From the NCBI RefSeq assembly GCF_024204645.1, contig NZ_CP100351.1, positions 2,046,001-2,110,000 on the forward strand: DNA of 64,000 nucleotides. The letters are read 5' to 3'. Positions within the stretch are counted from its first letter, which is position 1; every line of letters begins with the position of its first letter. Under the pieces are notes generated by a model, which worked only from the letters and a program-made list of their open reading frames with translations, was not told the DNA's origin and did not search any database. The stretch is from Desulfomicrobium sp. ZS1 (GTDB lineage Bacteria > Desulfobacterota > Desulfovibrionia > Desulfovibrionales > Desulfomicrobiaceae). Below are positions 16,414-25,302 of the stretch, one piece after another. Both the position numbers and the translations under genes were made by a program.

Positions 16414-18831
16414 TCAATCCCTGTCCGGCACCCCGTAACGCGCACTCTCGACGCGGACTGCATCCTCCCCTCGCCAGCAAAATTTGAGCGCGCCGTGCTC
16501 AGCTGTGGTCAAAACCGTAAGGCCCGCCCTCTCGCAGACACCTACCACGGAAGGATGAGGAAAACCGAAACGGTTGCCCGGCCCACAGGCAGCCACGGCC
16601 CATATCGCCCCCACCATGTTGTAAAAACGCGGCAGCAGGCTCGACTTGGAGCCGTGATGCGGAAGTACCAGCACCTCGGCTGCCAGCGTGGCATTCCCAT
16701 TCATGACCTGCACCAGAGCCCGTTTTTCCAGATCGCCGGGCAACAGGGCCAGACCGCGTCCTCGCCACACCAGGCGCAGCGCCAGGGATGTATCGTTGCC
16801 AGAGATGCCCTTCTCGCTCGCGGCGGGATGAAGCACCTCAAGCCGCAGGCCAGGCTCAATGACAACCGTGTCTCCGGCGCGCAGCAATCGCACCGGCCAT
16901 GGATTTTGCTCCAGCCTGGCGACCAACCGCACTGAATCATTCGAGCTGTCCACTAGCCCGCTCCAGCCGAACCAGCCCACATCAAACACATCCAGAATGT
17001 AGAAAAGCCCCCGCAAGTGATCGGCATGCACATGGGACAAAAGCACTCCATCCACCCTTGGCGGGTGCATCCAGGTCAAGGCCGGTCCAACCACGGCGCG
17101 CCCCGGGTCATAGTCTGCGCTCCAGCCTCCCCCGCCATCCACAAGCACCGTCCGCCCGGTTCTGCCGCGTACGTAGACCGCCTGGCTCATGCCCGTGTCC
17201 AGCACCGTCATTTCGACCTCGTCTCGCCACGGCCGGCCCTCCTGCCACATGGACGGAGCTGCCAGCAGGACCAACCCCACCCCTAGAAAAAAGAGCTCCC
17301 TGGCCCGGAGGCGTTCAGCGGTCAGGAGCACGCTTCCCGCCACCAGCACAACTGCGTACCCGGCCACCTGCACCCCCGAAGGACGCAGCACGGGCGTGGA
17401 AGCAAGGCTCCCCACGCCATCAAGCAGCACCAGGAATTGGTCCAAGGCGTCCACGCCCCAGGCGGCCGCGAAAAAACACCCCTCGGCCAAAAACGGACAG
17501 CAGAGCGACACCGCAAGCCCCAGAAAAGACAGAGGCAGCACGGTCAGACTGAGCACCGGCAGCCACAGGAGATTGAGCCACAGATGCGCGGTCACCTCGG
17601 AAAAATAGAGAATCTGGATCGGCAGAATGAATAGGTTGGCGCAGCATGTCACCGCCAGAAGCGTTAGCAGCCCGTGGATGGGCCGCCAGAGCGCGCCCCG
17701 TTCACGCAAGGGGGCAAGCAGGGCCGTGGCCGCAGGCATGAAAAGAACAAGGCCGCCGACAGCCAGCACGGAAAGCTGCAAGCTCAGATCGTGGACCGAG
17801 GCCGGGTCGGAAACGACCAGCACGGCCATGGCGGCAAAAAGAGAATCCTGCGGATGCGACCGTGATCCGATGAAGAGGTGAGCGGCCACGGCGGCAAGCA
17901 TGAGAAAGGCGCGCAGTAGCGACGGGGAAAAATCGCCGAGCCAAAGATAGGTGATAACCGGCGGCAAAGCCAGGAGAACGGCCAATTTCCGACGAGGCAG
18001 GACCAGAAGCAGCCGGGGGTAAAGACGACTCGACACCCTGGCCAGACCCAAACCGAAGCTTGCGACCAGCGCCAGATGCAGCCCCGACAGGGCCAGACTG
18101 TGGGACAGCCCGGCCCGACGGATGCGATCCATGAAACCGGGCTCAAGCAGGAATCTGTCCCCGAAAAGAAGCGCCCTGACTGCCGCGCCGCCCGGCGTAG
18201 CCGGAACCAGCGTCCCCGTAAGCTCCAGGAGTCCGGCACGAAGACAGGGCTTACCTTCGCCCCAGATCACGGGAACATCGCCACGAGAATACGCCCGGTG
18301 CCGAATGTCTTTTCGGTTCCAGTATTCCTCGGTGGAGGAAAGGCCGAAATTGGCCCGTGAGCGCAGTACGCGAATGCGCAGTTCCGCCTCGAACTTCCGG
18401 CCGATCTCCGGCACGAAAGGAGGGTCGGACCAGGTCCAGAGCAATCGGCCCGGCAAGGTCGCGTTTGTGTCCAGCGCGACCACATCGCGGACAAAAACAC
18501 CGATCCTGCGCCCCGGGTAAGTGCGCACCTCATCCACGACGGCCCGTATTCGAGTCTGCGCGTTCCAGCCGGGCGTCCTGTCCTCCTCCCCCGCGGGCAT
18601 GCCCGCGACCAGCCCCAGCCCGAAACACAGCGCCATGAGCGCGAGGGTCCGGCCGCGACGAACCAATGCCAGCGCGGTCACTGCGCAGAGGATAACGACG
18701 GAAAGAGCATGGGCCCAGGCAAGAAGACCGCCGAGGTAACCCAGTACGCCCAGTTGCCAGGGAAGAGGGGTGATGGGGCCTTTGATGCGCGTTTGGTGTA
18801 CCTCCTGCGCCGGCAACGTAACAAAGCGCAT
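16414..18831 (-). CDS. comEC: ComEC/Rec2-family DNA internalisation protein
   Basis: An 805-residue polytopic membrane protein of normal ComEC length. The N-terminal third has the OB-like/DUF4131 region. The middle is the hydrophobic competence domain, with GLSHSLALSGLHLALVASFG as its family mark. The C-terminal part is a metallo-beta-lactamase-like domain with LLSHVHADHLRG (HxHxDH) and LPHHGSKSS. The family moves single-stranded DNA across the inner membrane during natural transformation. The start at 18831 has only AAGGG just before it, so the true start may differ. No other competence genes lie nearby. Confidence 0.88.
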   Translation of the reverse strand: MRFVTLPAQEVHQTRIKGPITPLPWQLGVLGYLGGLLAWAHALSVVILCAVTALALVRRGRTLALMALCFGLGLVAGMPAGEEDRTPGWNAQTRIRAVVDEVRTYPGRRIGVFVRDVVALDTNATLPGRLLWTWSDPPFVPEIGRKFEAELRIRVLRSRANFGLSSTEEYWNRKDIRHRAYSRGDVPVIWGEGKPCLRAGLLELTGTLVPATPGGAAVRALLFGDRFLLEPGFMDRIRRAGLSHSLALSGLHLALVASFGLGLARVSSRLYPRLLLVLPRRKLAVLLALPPVITYLWLGDFSPSLLRAFLMLAAVAAHLFIGSRSHPQDSLFAAMAVLVVSDPASVHDLSLQLSVLAVGGLVLFMPAATALLAPLRERGALWRPIHGLLTLLAVTCCANLFILPIQILYFSEVTAHLWLNLLWLPVLSLTVLPLSFLGLAVSLCCPFLAEGCFFAAAWGVDALDQFLVLLDGVGSLASTPVLRPSGVQVAGYAVVLVAGSVLLTAERLRARELFFLGVGLVLLAAPSMWQEGRPWRDEVEMTVLDTGMSQAVYVRGRTGRTVLVDGGGGWSADYDPGRAVVGPALTWMHPPRVDGVLLSHVHADHLRGLFYILDVFDVGWFGWSGLVDSSNDSVRLVARLEQNPWPVRLLRAGDTVVIEPGLRLEVLHPAASEKGISGNDTSLALRLVWRGRGLALLPGDLEKRALVQVMNGNATLAAEVLVLPHHGSKSSLLPRFYNMVGAIWAVAACGPGNRFGFPHPSVVGVCERAGLTVLTTAEHGALKFCWRGEDAVRVESARYGVPDRD

Positions 18832-18975
18832 CCCTTGTGTCGTACGCAGAAGTCTGTATTCTCAGCGACAAAGGACCAAGAAGGGCGTTGCCTCCCGGCC
18901 ACATCTCGGGCTATGCATGCCTTTAAGGTCGCCATGATTTGGCCAGTGCCTGTGCAAAGATTTCAAGGAGCCGAA

Positions 18976-19395
18976 ATGGAAGAATTTTCAGTACTGTTAG
19001 TGGATGACGAGGAAGACTTCCTGCGCACCATCATCAAAAGACTGGCCAAGCGCGGCCTGAAGGCCCAGGGCGCGTCGCGAGGCGAGCAGGCGCTGGCCAT
19101 GCTGGCGGAGGAACCTCGCGACGTGGTTGTCCTTGACGTGAAAATGCCGGGCATGGACGGGCTGGAAGTTTTGAAGAGGATCAAGACCAATTGGCCGAAT
19201 ACCGAGGTCATCATGCTCACCGGCCACGCCAGCATCGACGCGGCCATGGAGGGGATGAACTGCGGCGCCTTCGACTACCTGATGAAACCTGCGGATCTGG
19301 AAGACCTGCTCTACAAGCTTGAAGACGCGTACCGCAAGAAATGCGTCAACAAAAGCCGTCAGACCCCCTCCCCCATGAATGGCGAACCGGCGTAA
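18976..19395 (+). CDS. Stand-alone response regulator receiver protein
   Basis: A 139-residue single-domain receiver. The acidic pair is D10-D11, the phosphoacceptor is D54 in VVLDVKMPGMDG, the switch Thr is T82 in MLTGHAS, and the conserved Lys is K104 in LMKPAD. There is no output domain, only a short basic tail. AAGGAG at 18965-18970 supports the ATG at 18976. No histidine kinase is adjacent; the next gene encodes a large unknown membrane protein that starts 28 nt after the stop, so the two are probably co-transcribed and functionally linked. Confidence 0.92.
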   Translation: MEEFSVLLVDDEEDFLRTIIKRLAKRGLKAQGASRGEQALAMLAEEPRDVVVLDVKMPGMDGLEVLKRIKTNWPNTEVIMLTGHASIDAAMEGMNCGAFDYLMKPADLEDLLYKLEDAYRKKCVNKSRQTPSPMNGEPA

Positions 19396-19423
19396 GCCCG
19401 GCTCGTTTACAACAGGACGTGAC

Positions 19424-22400
19424 GTGGCGCATTCCCGCTTCTTCTTCGATTCCAACGACTATACGCTGCTGCGCATCGTCAACGATGTTCTAGACCGCAC
19501 TGCGCAAAGCACCAATATCCATTCCTTGCTTGATTCGTGCATGCATCCGCACGGCATCAAGGAATTGGCCGCGCCCCGGGTACTGCGCATCGCCTATGCC
19601 ATCGCCAGTCTTCTGGGATCTCTGGAAGTGGGCATGTCCTCCGACCGGCTCAACGCCCTGCGCGCGCTCAAAGACGAAGTGCTGCTCGCGGGCAACGCCT
19701 ACCTGCAGAAAAACACATCGCGGGTCCTCTTGCAGATCATGAAGGAACTCATTCGTCACCGGGAGGATGAAGCCACTCAGCTGCGCCTTGCGCACGACTT
19801 CCGCATGGCCTCTTCCGGCAAGCCCCGCGTGGTCCGGGCGGAACTGGACAAATACCATCTCTTGGAAATGCCGGAAGCGTGGAACCAGCTCGCCTTCGAC
19901 CATCATGTCCACGACGCCAACACCAAGGGACGCAAATCCCCGACCCATCTGGTCATGGATGCCTGGATCAAGGGAATTCGCTTTCTGACCGTGGTCTACT
20001 ACAATTATGTAGACGCCGAAGTAGCCGAGGAACTTCTGGAAGCGGGCTGCATACTGGGTATGCACATCCGCATCGGCATCGATGTCTCTTCGCGTTTTCG
20101 AGGCAAATATGTCCGCGTGATCTGGGAACCCCAGAGCTACACCGACCCCAAATCCTTCCGAGCCTTTCTCGAAGAACAGCCAGTTAAAGCCTTCATGAAA
20201 GAAGGGCGGTTGGTTTCCGCCTATCAGCAGAAATACGTCTTCGAAGCTCTGCAGGCATATAACCACACCCACCTGGCACGGATGGCCGAGGAGTATGGAC
20301 TTGAACTCGACGCGCTCGACGAGAAAGCCTTCGCCACCTTTGTGGGCACAGGCCAGCCGTCCCTCTTGCACCTGGCCAAATACATCCAAAGCGGAATGCA
20401 GCCCAAGCTCAAGCAGATCGCGCAGGCCATGGCCAAAGAGTATAAAACCGCCACGCCAAACCGGCGCAAGGAGTTGCAGGAGCGTTTGAAAGCCCTGAAC
20501 GCCATTGATTCGGAACTGATTATCAACTGCTATCTGCAGCCATGCCGCAACCCGGAATTGCACGACCCGACCATTCCCCAGGACACTCCCGAAGTCCCGC
20601 CCCTGCTGCGCCTTAAAACCGGGGAGCTGCTGCCAAGGCTGGCCAAATTTCATTCCACGTCCCATTTCACGCTGAACCTCAGCAACCTCTCCACCGCCGA
20701 TGCCCTGGAAATTCTGTACGATTGCCAAGGACATATCAGCAACATCGAGCTCTATAACTTAAAAGACGCGGTCAGGGGCAAATGGTCCATGCCCGTGTCG
20801 TCGCAATTGGTTTGTCCGGGCGACGCCGTGGACGCCATCAGCCCGGAGCGAACCTGTGCCCAGATCGCGGAACTGCAAAAAGCCCTGAACGAAGACAACG
20901 TCATCGCCTTGAAGCGCGCCATCCGCGCCGTGATCTGGTCCTTCGAAGAAGACCGCCTGGCTCTGGAAAATACCTTGACCCATTTGCGAAACAAGAATGC
21001 GCTCTCGCATGCGACCGAGCTTGAACGCGAACTTTTGCTCATGGAGGCGCGCAAGAACAAGCTCCTCGACATTCTTTTCAACATCGAAACGTTTCACAAA
21101 TACTACAAAAAACGGCCCCTGGGCTCCCGCATCGGAAGTGGATCCACGGGCCAATCGCGGCACCAGTACGGGATGGGCGTGGTGGTGCTTGAAACTCTCC
21201 CCAAACGGGCTCAAAAAATCGCGCTCGACCAGTCCCGGGGAGAGCGTAAACAGCTCCCGGTCACAGCCAGGATGACGGTCCATTTCCGCACCCGTTGTCA
21301 TGCACATGGAGAAGATTCATTTCTATTGAGGCTGGCCCGGAGGATTCCGGGAATGGAGCTGGCCGGATGCGGCCGGGAACAGGAATGGTTTCTGGACAGT
21401 ATCGACATCCATCCCAAACGCCGGGGCAATATCGTCACCCTGGGCGGCGTGCAGCTTGAGCATGACAACGGACTGCGCATCACCAAAAAAAATGGCGCGG
21501 CCGGCGAGAGCCATCTGTCTCTCAAGTATCTGAACACGGGGCTGAAAAACGCCCTCAAGATCCTGATCGGATTCATCCCGGCCTTCTTGACCTTTGCCCT
21601 GACCAAGGACTGGTGGGTGCTGGCCTATTTCGGGGGGCTGATCTGGTTCGCCATCACCGGAGTGCGCAACATCCTGCAGGCAGTGCTGGGCGGGGGCGGT
21701 TTGACGCGCTCACCTCTCCTGCAATGGAACTCCCTGATCAGTTGGAGCCGCGTAGCCGACGATCTGCTGTACACAGGCTTCTCCGTTCCCCTGCTGGACC
21801 TCCTGGTCAAGACCATGATCCTGGATCATGGCTTCGGCATCACCACGGACACGGACCCGGTCCTGCTTTTCGCATCCATGGCTCTGGCCAACGGCATCTA
21901 CATCTCCAGCCACAATGCCTTCCGCGGCCTGCCGCGTCCCGTGGTCCTGGCCAACTTCTTCCGCAGCATCCTATCCATTCCCCTGGCCATCCTCTTCAAC
22001 AGTGGCCTGGCGAACGGCATGCACATAGCCGGGATGACAGGGGTGGAGCAGGCCCTGCAGAAATGGGCCGCCATCACCTCGAAATTCGCTTCGGACTGCG
22101 TGGCGGCGATCATCGAGGGGCTCGGCGACCGTCACAACAACGTACGGGTGCGCCTGGCCGACTACCGCGCCAAGCTCATCGCCATGTTTGACGCCTTTGC
22201 CCGCCTGGACGTCCTTTTCCCGGAAGAGGACGTGCTGGATATGCTCCAGTCGCCGAAAATGTTCATAGAAACGATTTCCTACGAAGCGCGCGACCTGGAA
22301 AAGGTGCTCATCGTCAACGCCCTTGATCTGATGTATTTCTGGCTCTACCAGCCTCGGGCCTCCAAGGCCCTGGAGTTCATATCCCAGGACATGACCAAGG

Positions 22401-22582
22401 AGGAGTGGCTCATCTTTCTGCGCTCCCAGTACGTGCTCAAACGCTACCGCGAGATCAGCCAGATGTTCGTGGACGGTTTGGTGGGCAAGAACTTTTCACG
22501 GGCCCTGGCCTTCTATCTGGACAGGTCGGATGAATACCTGCTGGATATGGAAAAGATGGGACACAGCCGCTGGCTGCGCTGA
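19424..22582 (+). CDS. Large conserved-looking membrane protein of unknown function, 1052 residues
   Basis: I do not recognise a characterised family. The N-terminal 650 residues look soluble and mostly helical and include DHHVHDANTKGRKSPTHLV near residue 159, which recalls a metal-binding PHP-type HxH motif but is not a proven match. Residues about 480-545 are strongly helical and charged. Hydrophobic segments lie near 709-750 (KILIGFIPAFLTFALTKDWW and following), 785-800 and 838-865, followed by about 190 soluble residues. The GTG at 19424 has AGGA 6 nt upstream and is preferred over an ATG at 19379 that overlaps the receiver gene and lacks a ribosome site. The pairing with a lone receiver suggests a signalling role; this is inference. 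Confidence 0.75.
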   Translation: MAHSRFFFDSNDYTLLRIVNDVLDRTAQSTNIHSLLDSCMHPHGIKELAAPRVLRIAYAIASLLGSLEVGMSSDRLNALRALKDEVLLAGNAYLQKNTSRVLLQIMKELIRHREDEATQLRLAHDFRMASSGKPRVVRAELDKYHLLEMPEAWNQLAFDHHVHDANTKGRKSPTHLVMDAWIKGIRFLTVVYYNYVDAEVAEELLEAGCILGMHIRIGIDVSSRFRGKYVRVIWEPQSYTDPKSFRAFLEEQPVKAFMKEGRLVSAYQQKYVFEALQAYNHTHLARMAEEYGLELDALDEKAFATFVGTGQPSLLHLAKYIQSGMQPKLKQIAQAMAKEYKTATPNRRKELQERLKALNAIDSELIINCYLQPCRNPELHDPTIPQDTPEVPPLLRLKTGELLPRLAKFHSTSHFTLNLSNLSTADALEILYDCQGHISNIELYNLKDAVRGKWSMPVSSQLVCPGDAVDAISPERTCAQIAELQKALNEDNVIALKRAIRAVIWSFEEDRLALENTLTHLRNKNALSHATELERELLLMEARKNKLLDILFNIETFHKYYKKRPLGSRIGSGSTGQSRHQYGMGVVVLETLPKRAQKIALDQSRGERKQLPVTARMTVHFRTRCHAHGEDSFLLRLARRIPGMELAGCGREQEWFLDSIDIHPKRRGNIVTLGGVQLEHDNGLRITKKNGAAGESHLSLKYLNTGLKNALKILIGFIPAFLTFALTKDWWVLAYFGGLIWFAITGVRNILQAVLGGGGLTRSPLLQWNSLISWSRVADDLLYTGFSVPLLDLLVKTMILDHGFGITTDTDPVLLFASMALANGIYISSHNAFRGLPRPVVLANFFRSILSIPLAILFNSGLANGMHIAGMTGVEQALQKWAAITSKFASDCVAAIIEGLGDRHNNVRVRLADYRAKLIAMFDAFARLDVLFPEEDVLDMLQSPKMFIETISYEARDLEKVLIVNALDLMYFWLYQPRASKALEFISQDMTKEEWLIFLRSQYVLKRYREISQMFVDGLVGKNFSRALAFYLDRSDEYLLDMEKMGHSRWLR

Positions 22583-22640
22583 AGCGATCGGGGTTCCGGG
22601 CTGACCAGACAAGCCGTGATCATGACCCGCAAGCCGTGGT

Positions 22641-22728
22641 TTCCCGCCTTTGCGGGAATGACAGAAAGCAGTGCACTGTCTCAGCGTCATTCCCGCGAAG
22701 GTGTGCCCGACAGGGTCGGCGGAAATCC
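22641..22728. repeat. Palindromic intergenic repeat (REP-like)
   Basis: GCGGGAATGAC (22652-22662) and GTCATTCCCGC (22686-22696) form an 11-bp perfect inverted repeat. The first arm is itself a hairpin (TCCCGC-CTTT-GCGGGA), and the palindrome CAGTGCACTG (22669-22678) sits in the middle. The GTCATTCCCGC core is a sequence widely found in dispersed intergenic repeats of proteobacteria. It lies between two convergent genes. Confidence 0.65.
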
Positions 22729-22765
22729 TTCAGTGACTACCCATTGGGAACAATTCCCATTTCTT

Positions 22766-23218
22766 TTAGCTCCATTTCCTGTCGATCATCAGGTGCGAGA
22801 AATACCCCACCACGGCCGCCCCGTAAAAGGGGGCCATGGCCTTTGGCGTTGCGCCGTAAAGCCAGATCGGGAGCAGCACAAGGGGCAGGGGTACGGCCAG
22901 CATGGCCCACCAGGTGTGGGTCCAGCCACGATGCGAACCGATGGCCGGAAACATGGCCGCCAAACCCAGAACCGCCGCCCACTTGTAATAGCCCTGCAGA
23001 ATGAGGGCGAAATCGAGCACGGCCAGGGTCAGATAAAAAATATGCTGACCCTTGGAGTCCGTGTCAACGTCCGGAAAAAGACTCCCCAGCAGCACCAGCG
23101 CGGCGAGCACGGCCAGTTGCGGCAGTTCCGGGACATACGTCCCGCTCCAGAACAATCCTCCCAGTACGGCCCCTCCCGTCAGCACCCCGCCAAGCAGATG
23201 TCCCTTGTATCCGGGCAT
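22766..23218 (-). CDS. YdjM-type membrane-bound metal-dependent hydrolase family protein
   Basis: A 150-residue inner-membrane protein with about four helices. The motif GSLFPDVDTDS (about 45-55) and the segment SHRGWTHTWW (about 94-103) give the conserved Asp and His residues of the YdjM/DUF457 superfamily, whose members are annotated as membrane-bound metal-dependent hydrolases; some are SOS-induced. FSHLMIDRKWS closes the domain. The true biochemical activity of the family is unsettled. It follows the suf operon on the same strand but a terminator stands between them. Confidence 0.8.
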   Translation of the reverse strand: MPGYKGHLLGGVLTGGAVLGGLFWSGTYVPELPQLAVLAALVLLGSLFPDVDTDSKGQHIFYLTLAVLDFALILQGYYKWAAVLGLAAMFPAIGSHRGWTHTWWAMLAVPLPLVLLPIWLYGATPKAMAPFYGAAVVGYFSHLMIDRKWS

Positions 23219-23236
23219 GGCATCCTCCAGAAATGC

Positions 23237-23257
23237 AAAAGCCCGGTCAAGCCGGGC
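23237..23257 (-). terminator. Rho-independent terminator of the sufCB operon
   Basis: On the minus strand GCCCGG-CTTGA-CCGGGC is followed by TTTTGCATTT, 22 nt after the sufB-like stop. Confidence 0.75.
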
Positions 23258-23278
23258 CGTTGCGGATGAATAAACAGA

Positions 23279-24460
23279 TTACATGGCGTCGCTGGCGTCC
23301 AGTTCGGCGATGGTCTTGTCGATGGATTCGCGCAGCTCCTGGGGCAGGCCCATTATCTCCACGTTCAAAAAGCCGCGCACGATGGTCGAGGTAGCTTCGT
23401 CCTCGTCCAGACCGCGTGCCATGAGATACTCGATCTCCTCTTGGGCGATCTTGCCCACGGCCGCTTCGTGGGAAAGCTCCACTCCGGTCACGCAGCCCTG
23501 CAGTTCGGGAATGGCGTGGATCAGTCCGCCGCCAAGGATCAGCCCTTTGCACTCCAGATGTCCGCGCGCCGGGACCGCGTTGCCGATGATCTCGCCGCGC
23601 GCGATGATGGTTCCGCCGGTGGTGATGGTGCGCGAGATGATCTCGCCGCGCGTGTTCGGAGCATTGAGCACAATGCGGTTGCCCGTGTCCACATGGGAAC
23701 CGGTGGGAGTCACGATAACGGAATTGAAGCGGGCCACGGCCCCTTCCCCGTTCAGGTAAATCGTCGGATAGGACTGCACGGACTTGACCTTTTTGAGAAG
23801 AACGTAGTTGTTCTGCAGAACTCCCCTCTCCTCCACGATGCCTACGGTGCGCGGCCGGACCATGACATCCTCGCCCCAGTTGTGAACCATGGTGAAGGTC
23901 AGCTTGCCACCCTTCTTGATGTAGAATTCGGAGATGCCCAGATGCAGGGCCGAGGTCACGTCGTGGGACGTGGCGCAACCTGTCACGATGTGGACTTCGG
24001 AATCCTCTTCCACGACCACGATGTTGTGCACGTTCTGGCCCACGTTCTGGCCCTTGATGAACAGGCAGGTCTGCACCGGCTCGGCAACCTTGACCCCTTT
24101 CTCGGTGCGGATGAAATAGCCGCCATGCAGCTCTTCCTTGGCCGCCGCGCGGGTGAAATCGTCCTTTTCGGGGTCCATGGCCTTCCAGAAATACTCGGGC
24201 AGCCCGTCGTATTTCTTGAGCGCCTGACGAATGCCGAGCACCTCCACGCCTTTGTCCGCGCTCTTGCAGTGCACGGTGGAGTGGTCGAATTGCAAAAACG
24301 TACCCGCACGCTCGCCGGCGGCGTCCACATCCACCCCGACCATGCGCATCTCGCGCTTGTTCTCTTCGGACAGGGTGGAAAAATCGGGCAGCTCGGCGCT
24401 CTGTTTACCGGAAAAAGAGTAGGAATTCAGATCAACCAGGGTTTGGCTCAGTTCAGACAT
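23279..24460 (-). CDS. sufB: SufB/SufD-family Fe-S cluster assembly scaffold protein
   Basis: A 393-residue SufBD-type beta-helix protein that with SufC forms an Fe-S cluster scaffold in the cytoplasm. Typical segments are IVVVEEDSEVHIVTGCATS (about 170), EFYIKKGGKLTFTMVHNWGE, ARGEIIGNAVPARGHLECKG, and LSHEAAVGKIAQEEIEYLMA near 340 with the conserved HEA..G. The ATG at 24460 has AAGGAG 9 nt upstream and lies 13 nt inside the sufC gene. Only SufC and SufB are present, without SufS, SufE, SufD or SufU, which resembles the minimal SufBC of many anaerobes and archaea. The desulfurase partner must be elsewhere. Confidence 0.9.
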   Translation of the reverse strand: MSELSQTLVDLNSYSFSGKQSAELPDFSTLSEENKREMRMVGVDVDAAGERAGTFLQFDHSTVHCKSADKGVEVLGIRQALKKYDGLPEYFWKAMDPEKDDFTRAAAKEELHGGYFIRTEKGVKVAEPVQTCLFIKGQNVGQNVHNIVVVEEDSEVHIVTGCATSHDVTSALHLGISEFYIKKGGKLTFTMVHNWGEDVMVRPRTVGIVEERGVLQNNYVLLKKVKSVQSYPTIYLNGEGAVARFNSVIVTPTGSHVDTGNRIVLNAPNTRGEIISRTITTGGTIIARGEIIGNAVPARGHLECKGLILGGGLIHAIPELQGCVTGVELSHEAAVGKIAQEEIEYLMARGLDEDEATSTIVRGFLNVEIMGLPQELRESIDKTIAELDASDAM

Positions 24461-25215
24461 CTGATGCACTCCTTGTAGCCGTACTTGCTGATGTGATCCA
24501 GAATATCGCGGGGTCGGGTCGGCCGCGTGTCGCAACACAGCACCCCGTTGTACATGACCTGACCGCGGTCGGCGTTGACGTAGTCGAGGATGTAGCCGGT
24601 GTGGGTGATGATGAGGCCCGAGGTCTTGTTGCGGCGACGCAGGTCGCGCATGCACGTTTCCGGCGACGGAGCCGCCGCGCCGTCAAGCAGGGCGCGGGCC
24701 GTGTTGCCGATGAGGACCATGTTCTCAAGGTCCACCCCGGATTCGGGCTCGTCGAAAAGAATCAGGCTCGGATTCTGGGCCATGAGCTGCAAAAGCTCGG
24801 AGCGCTTGATCTCGCCTCCGGAAAAACCGGAGTTGATGTCGCGATCCAGAAAACTATCGAAATTGACGGTCTTGGCCATGCTGTCTACATCCACTTCCCG
24901 CCCGCGGGCGCACATGGAGACCAGATGACGGGTTTTCAGGCCATGGATGGTCGGAGGCCGCTGAAAGGACATGCCTATGCCGAGTCTGGCCCGTTCGTAG
25001 GTGGGCATCTCGGTGATATCGACGCCCTTGAAGACAATCTTGCCCGCAGTCACGGTGTATCCGCCAAAGCCCATGAGTGCCATGAGCAGCGTGGTTTTTC
25101 CGGAACCGTTGGGACCGAAGAGAATGAACGTCTCTCCTTCATCGATGTTCAGGTTAATCCCTTTCAAGACTTCCCTGTCACCGATACTGACATGCAGGTT
25201 TTCAATCTGAAGCAT
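24448..25215 (-). CDS. sufC: SufC-type Fe-S assembly ATPase
   Basis: A 255-residue ABC-type ATPase without membrane partner. Walker A is GPNGSGKTT (about 34-42), the signature is FSGGEIKRSELLQ and Walker B is LILFDEPESGVD; the ESGVDLE variant after Walker B is typical of SufC. The ATG at 25215 is preceded by AAGGA at 7 nt and begins with MLQIENLHVSIGDREVLKGI, the normal SufC start. It energises the SufB scaffold encoded next, with which it overlaps by 13 nt. Confidence 0.92.
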   Translation of the reverse strand: MLQIENLHVSIGDREVLKGINLNIDEGETFILFGPNGSGKTTLLMALMGFGGYTVTAGKIVFKGVDITEMPTYERARLGIGMSFQRPPTIHGLKTRHLVSMCARGREVDVDSMAKTVNFDSFLDRDINSGFSGGEIKRSELLQLMAQNPSLILFDEPESGVDLENMVLIGNTARALLDGAAAPSPETCMRDLRRRNKTSGLIITHTGYILDYVNADRGQVMYNGVLCCDTRPTRPRDILDHISKYGYKECIRCLN

Positions 25216-25302
25216 ATGGTATCCTTGTGGTATGAAAGGCAGGCTGGCGCGACAAAACAAGAATCAGCGCTTAATTGAGGCAGGGCCAAATGTCCAGTCG
25301 CC

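Noticed and set aside
18935-18960. Sigma-54-like site before the lone receiver gene
   Set aside because: TGGCCAGTGCCTGTGC has GG and GC elements but spaced one base too far apart, so it would not normally be recognised.
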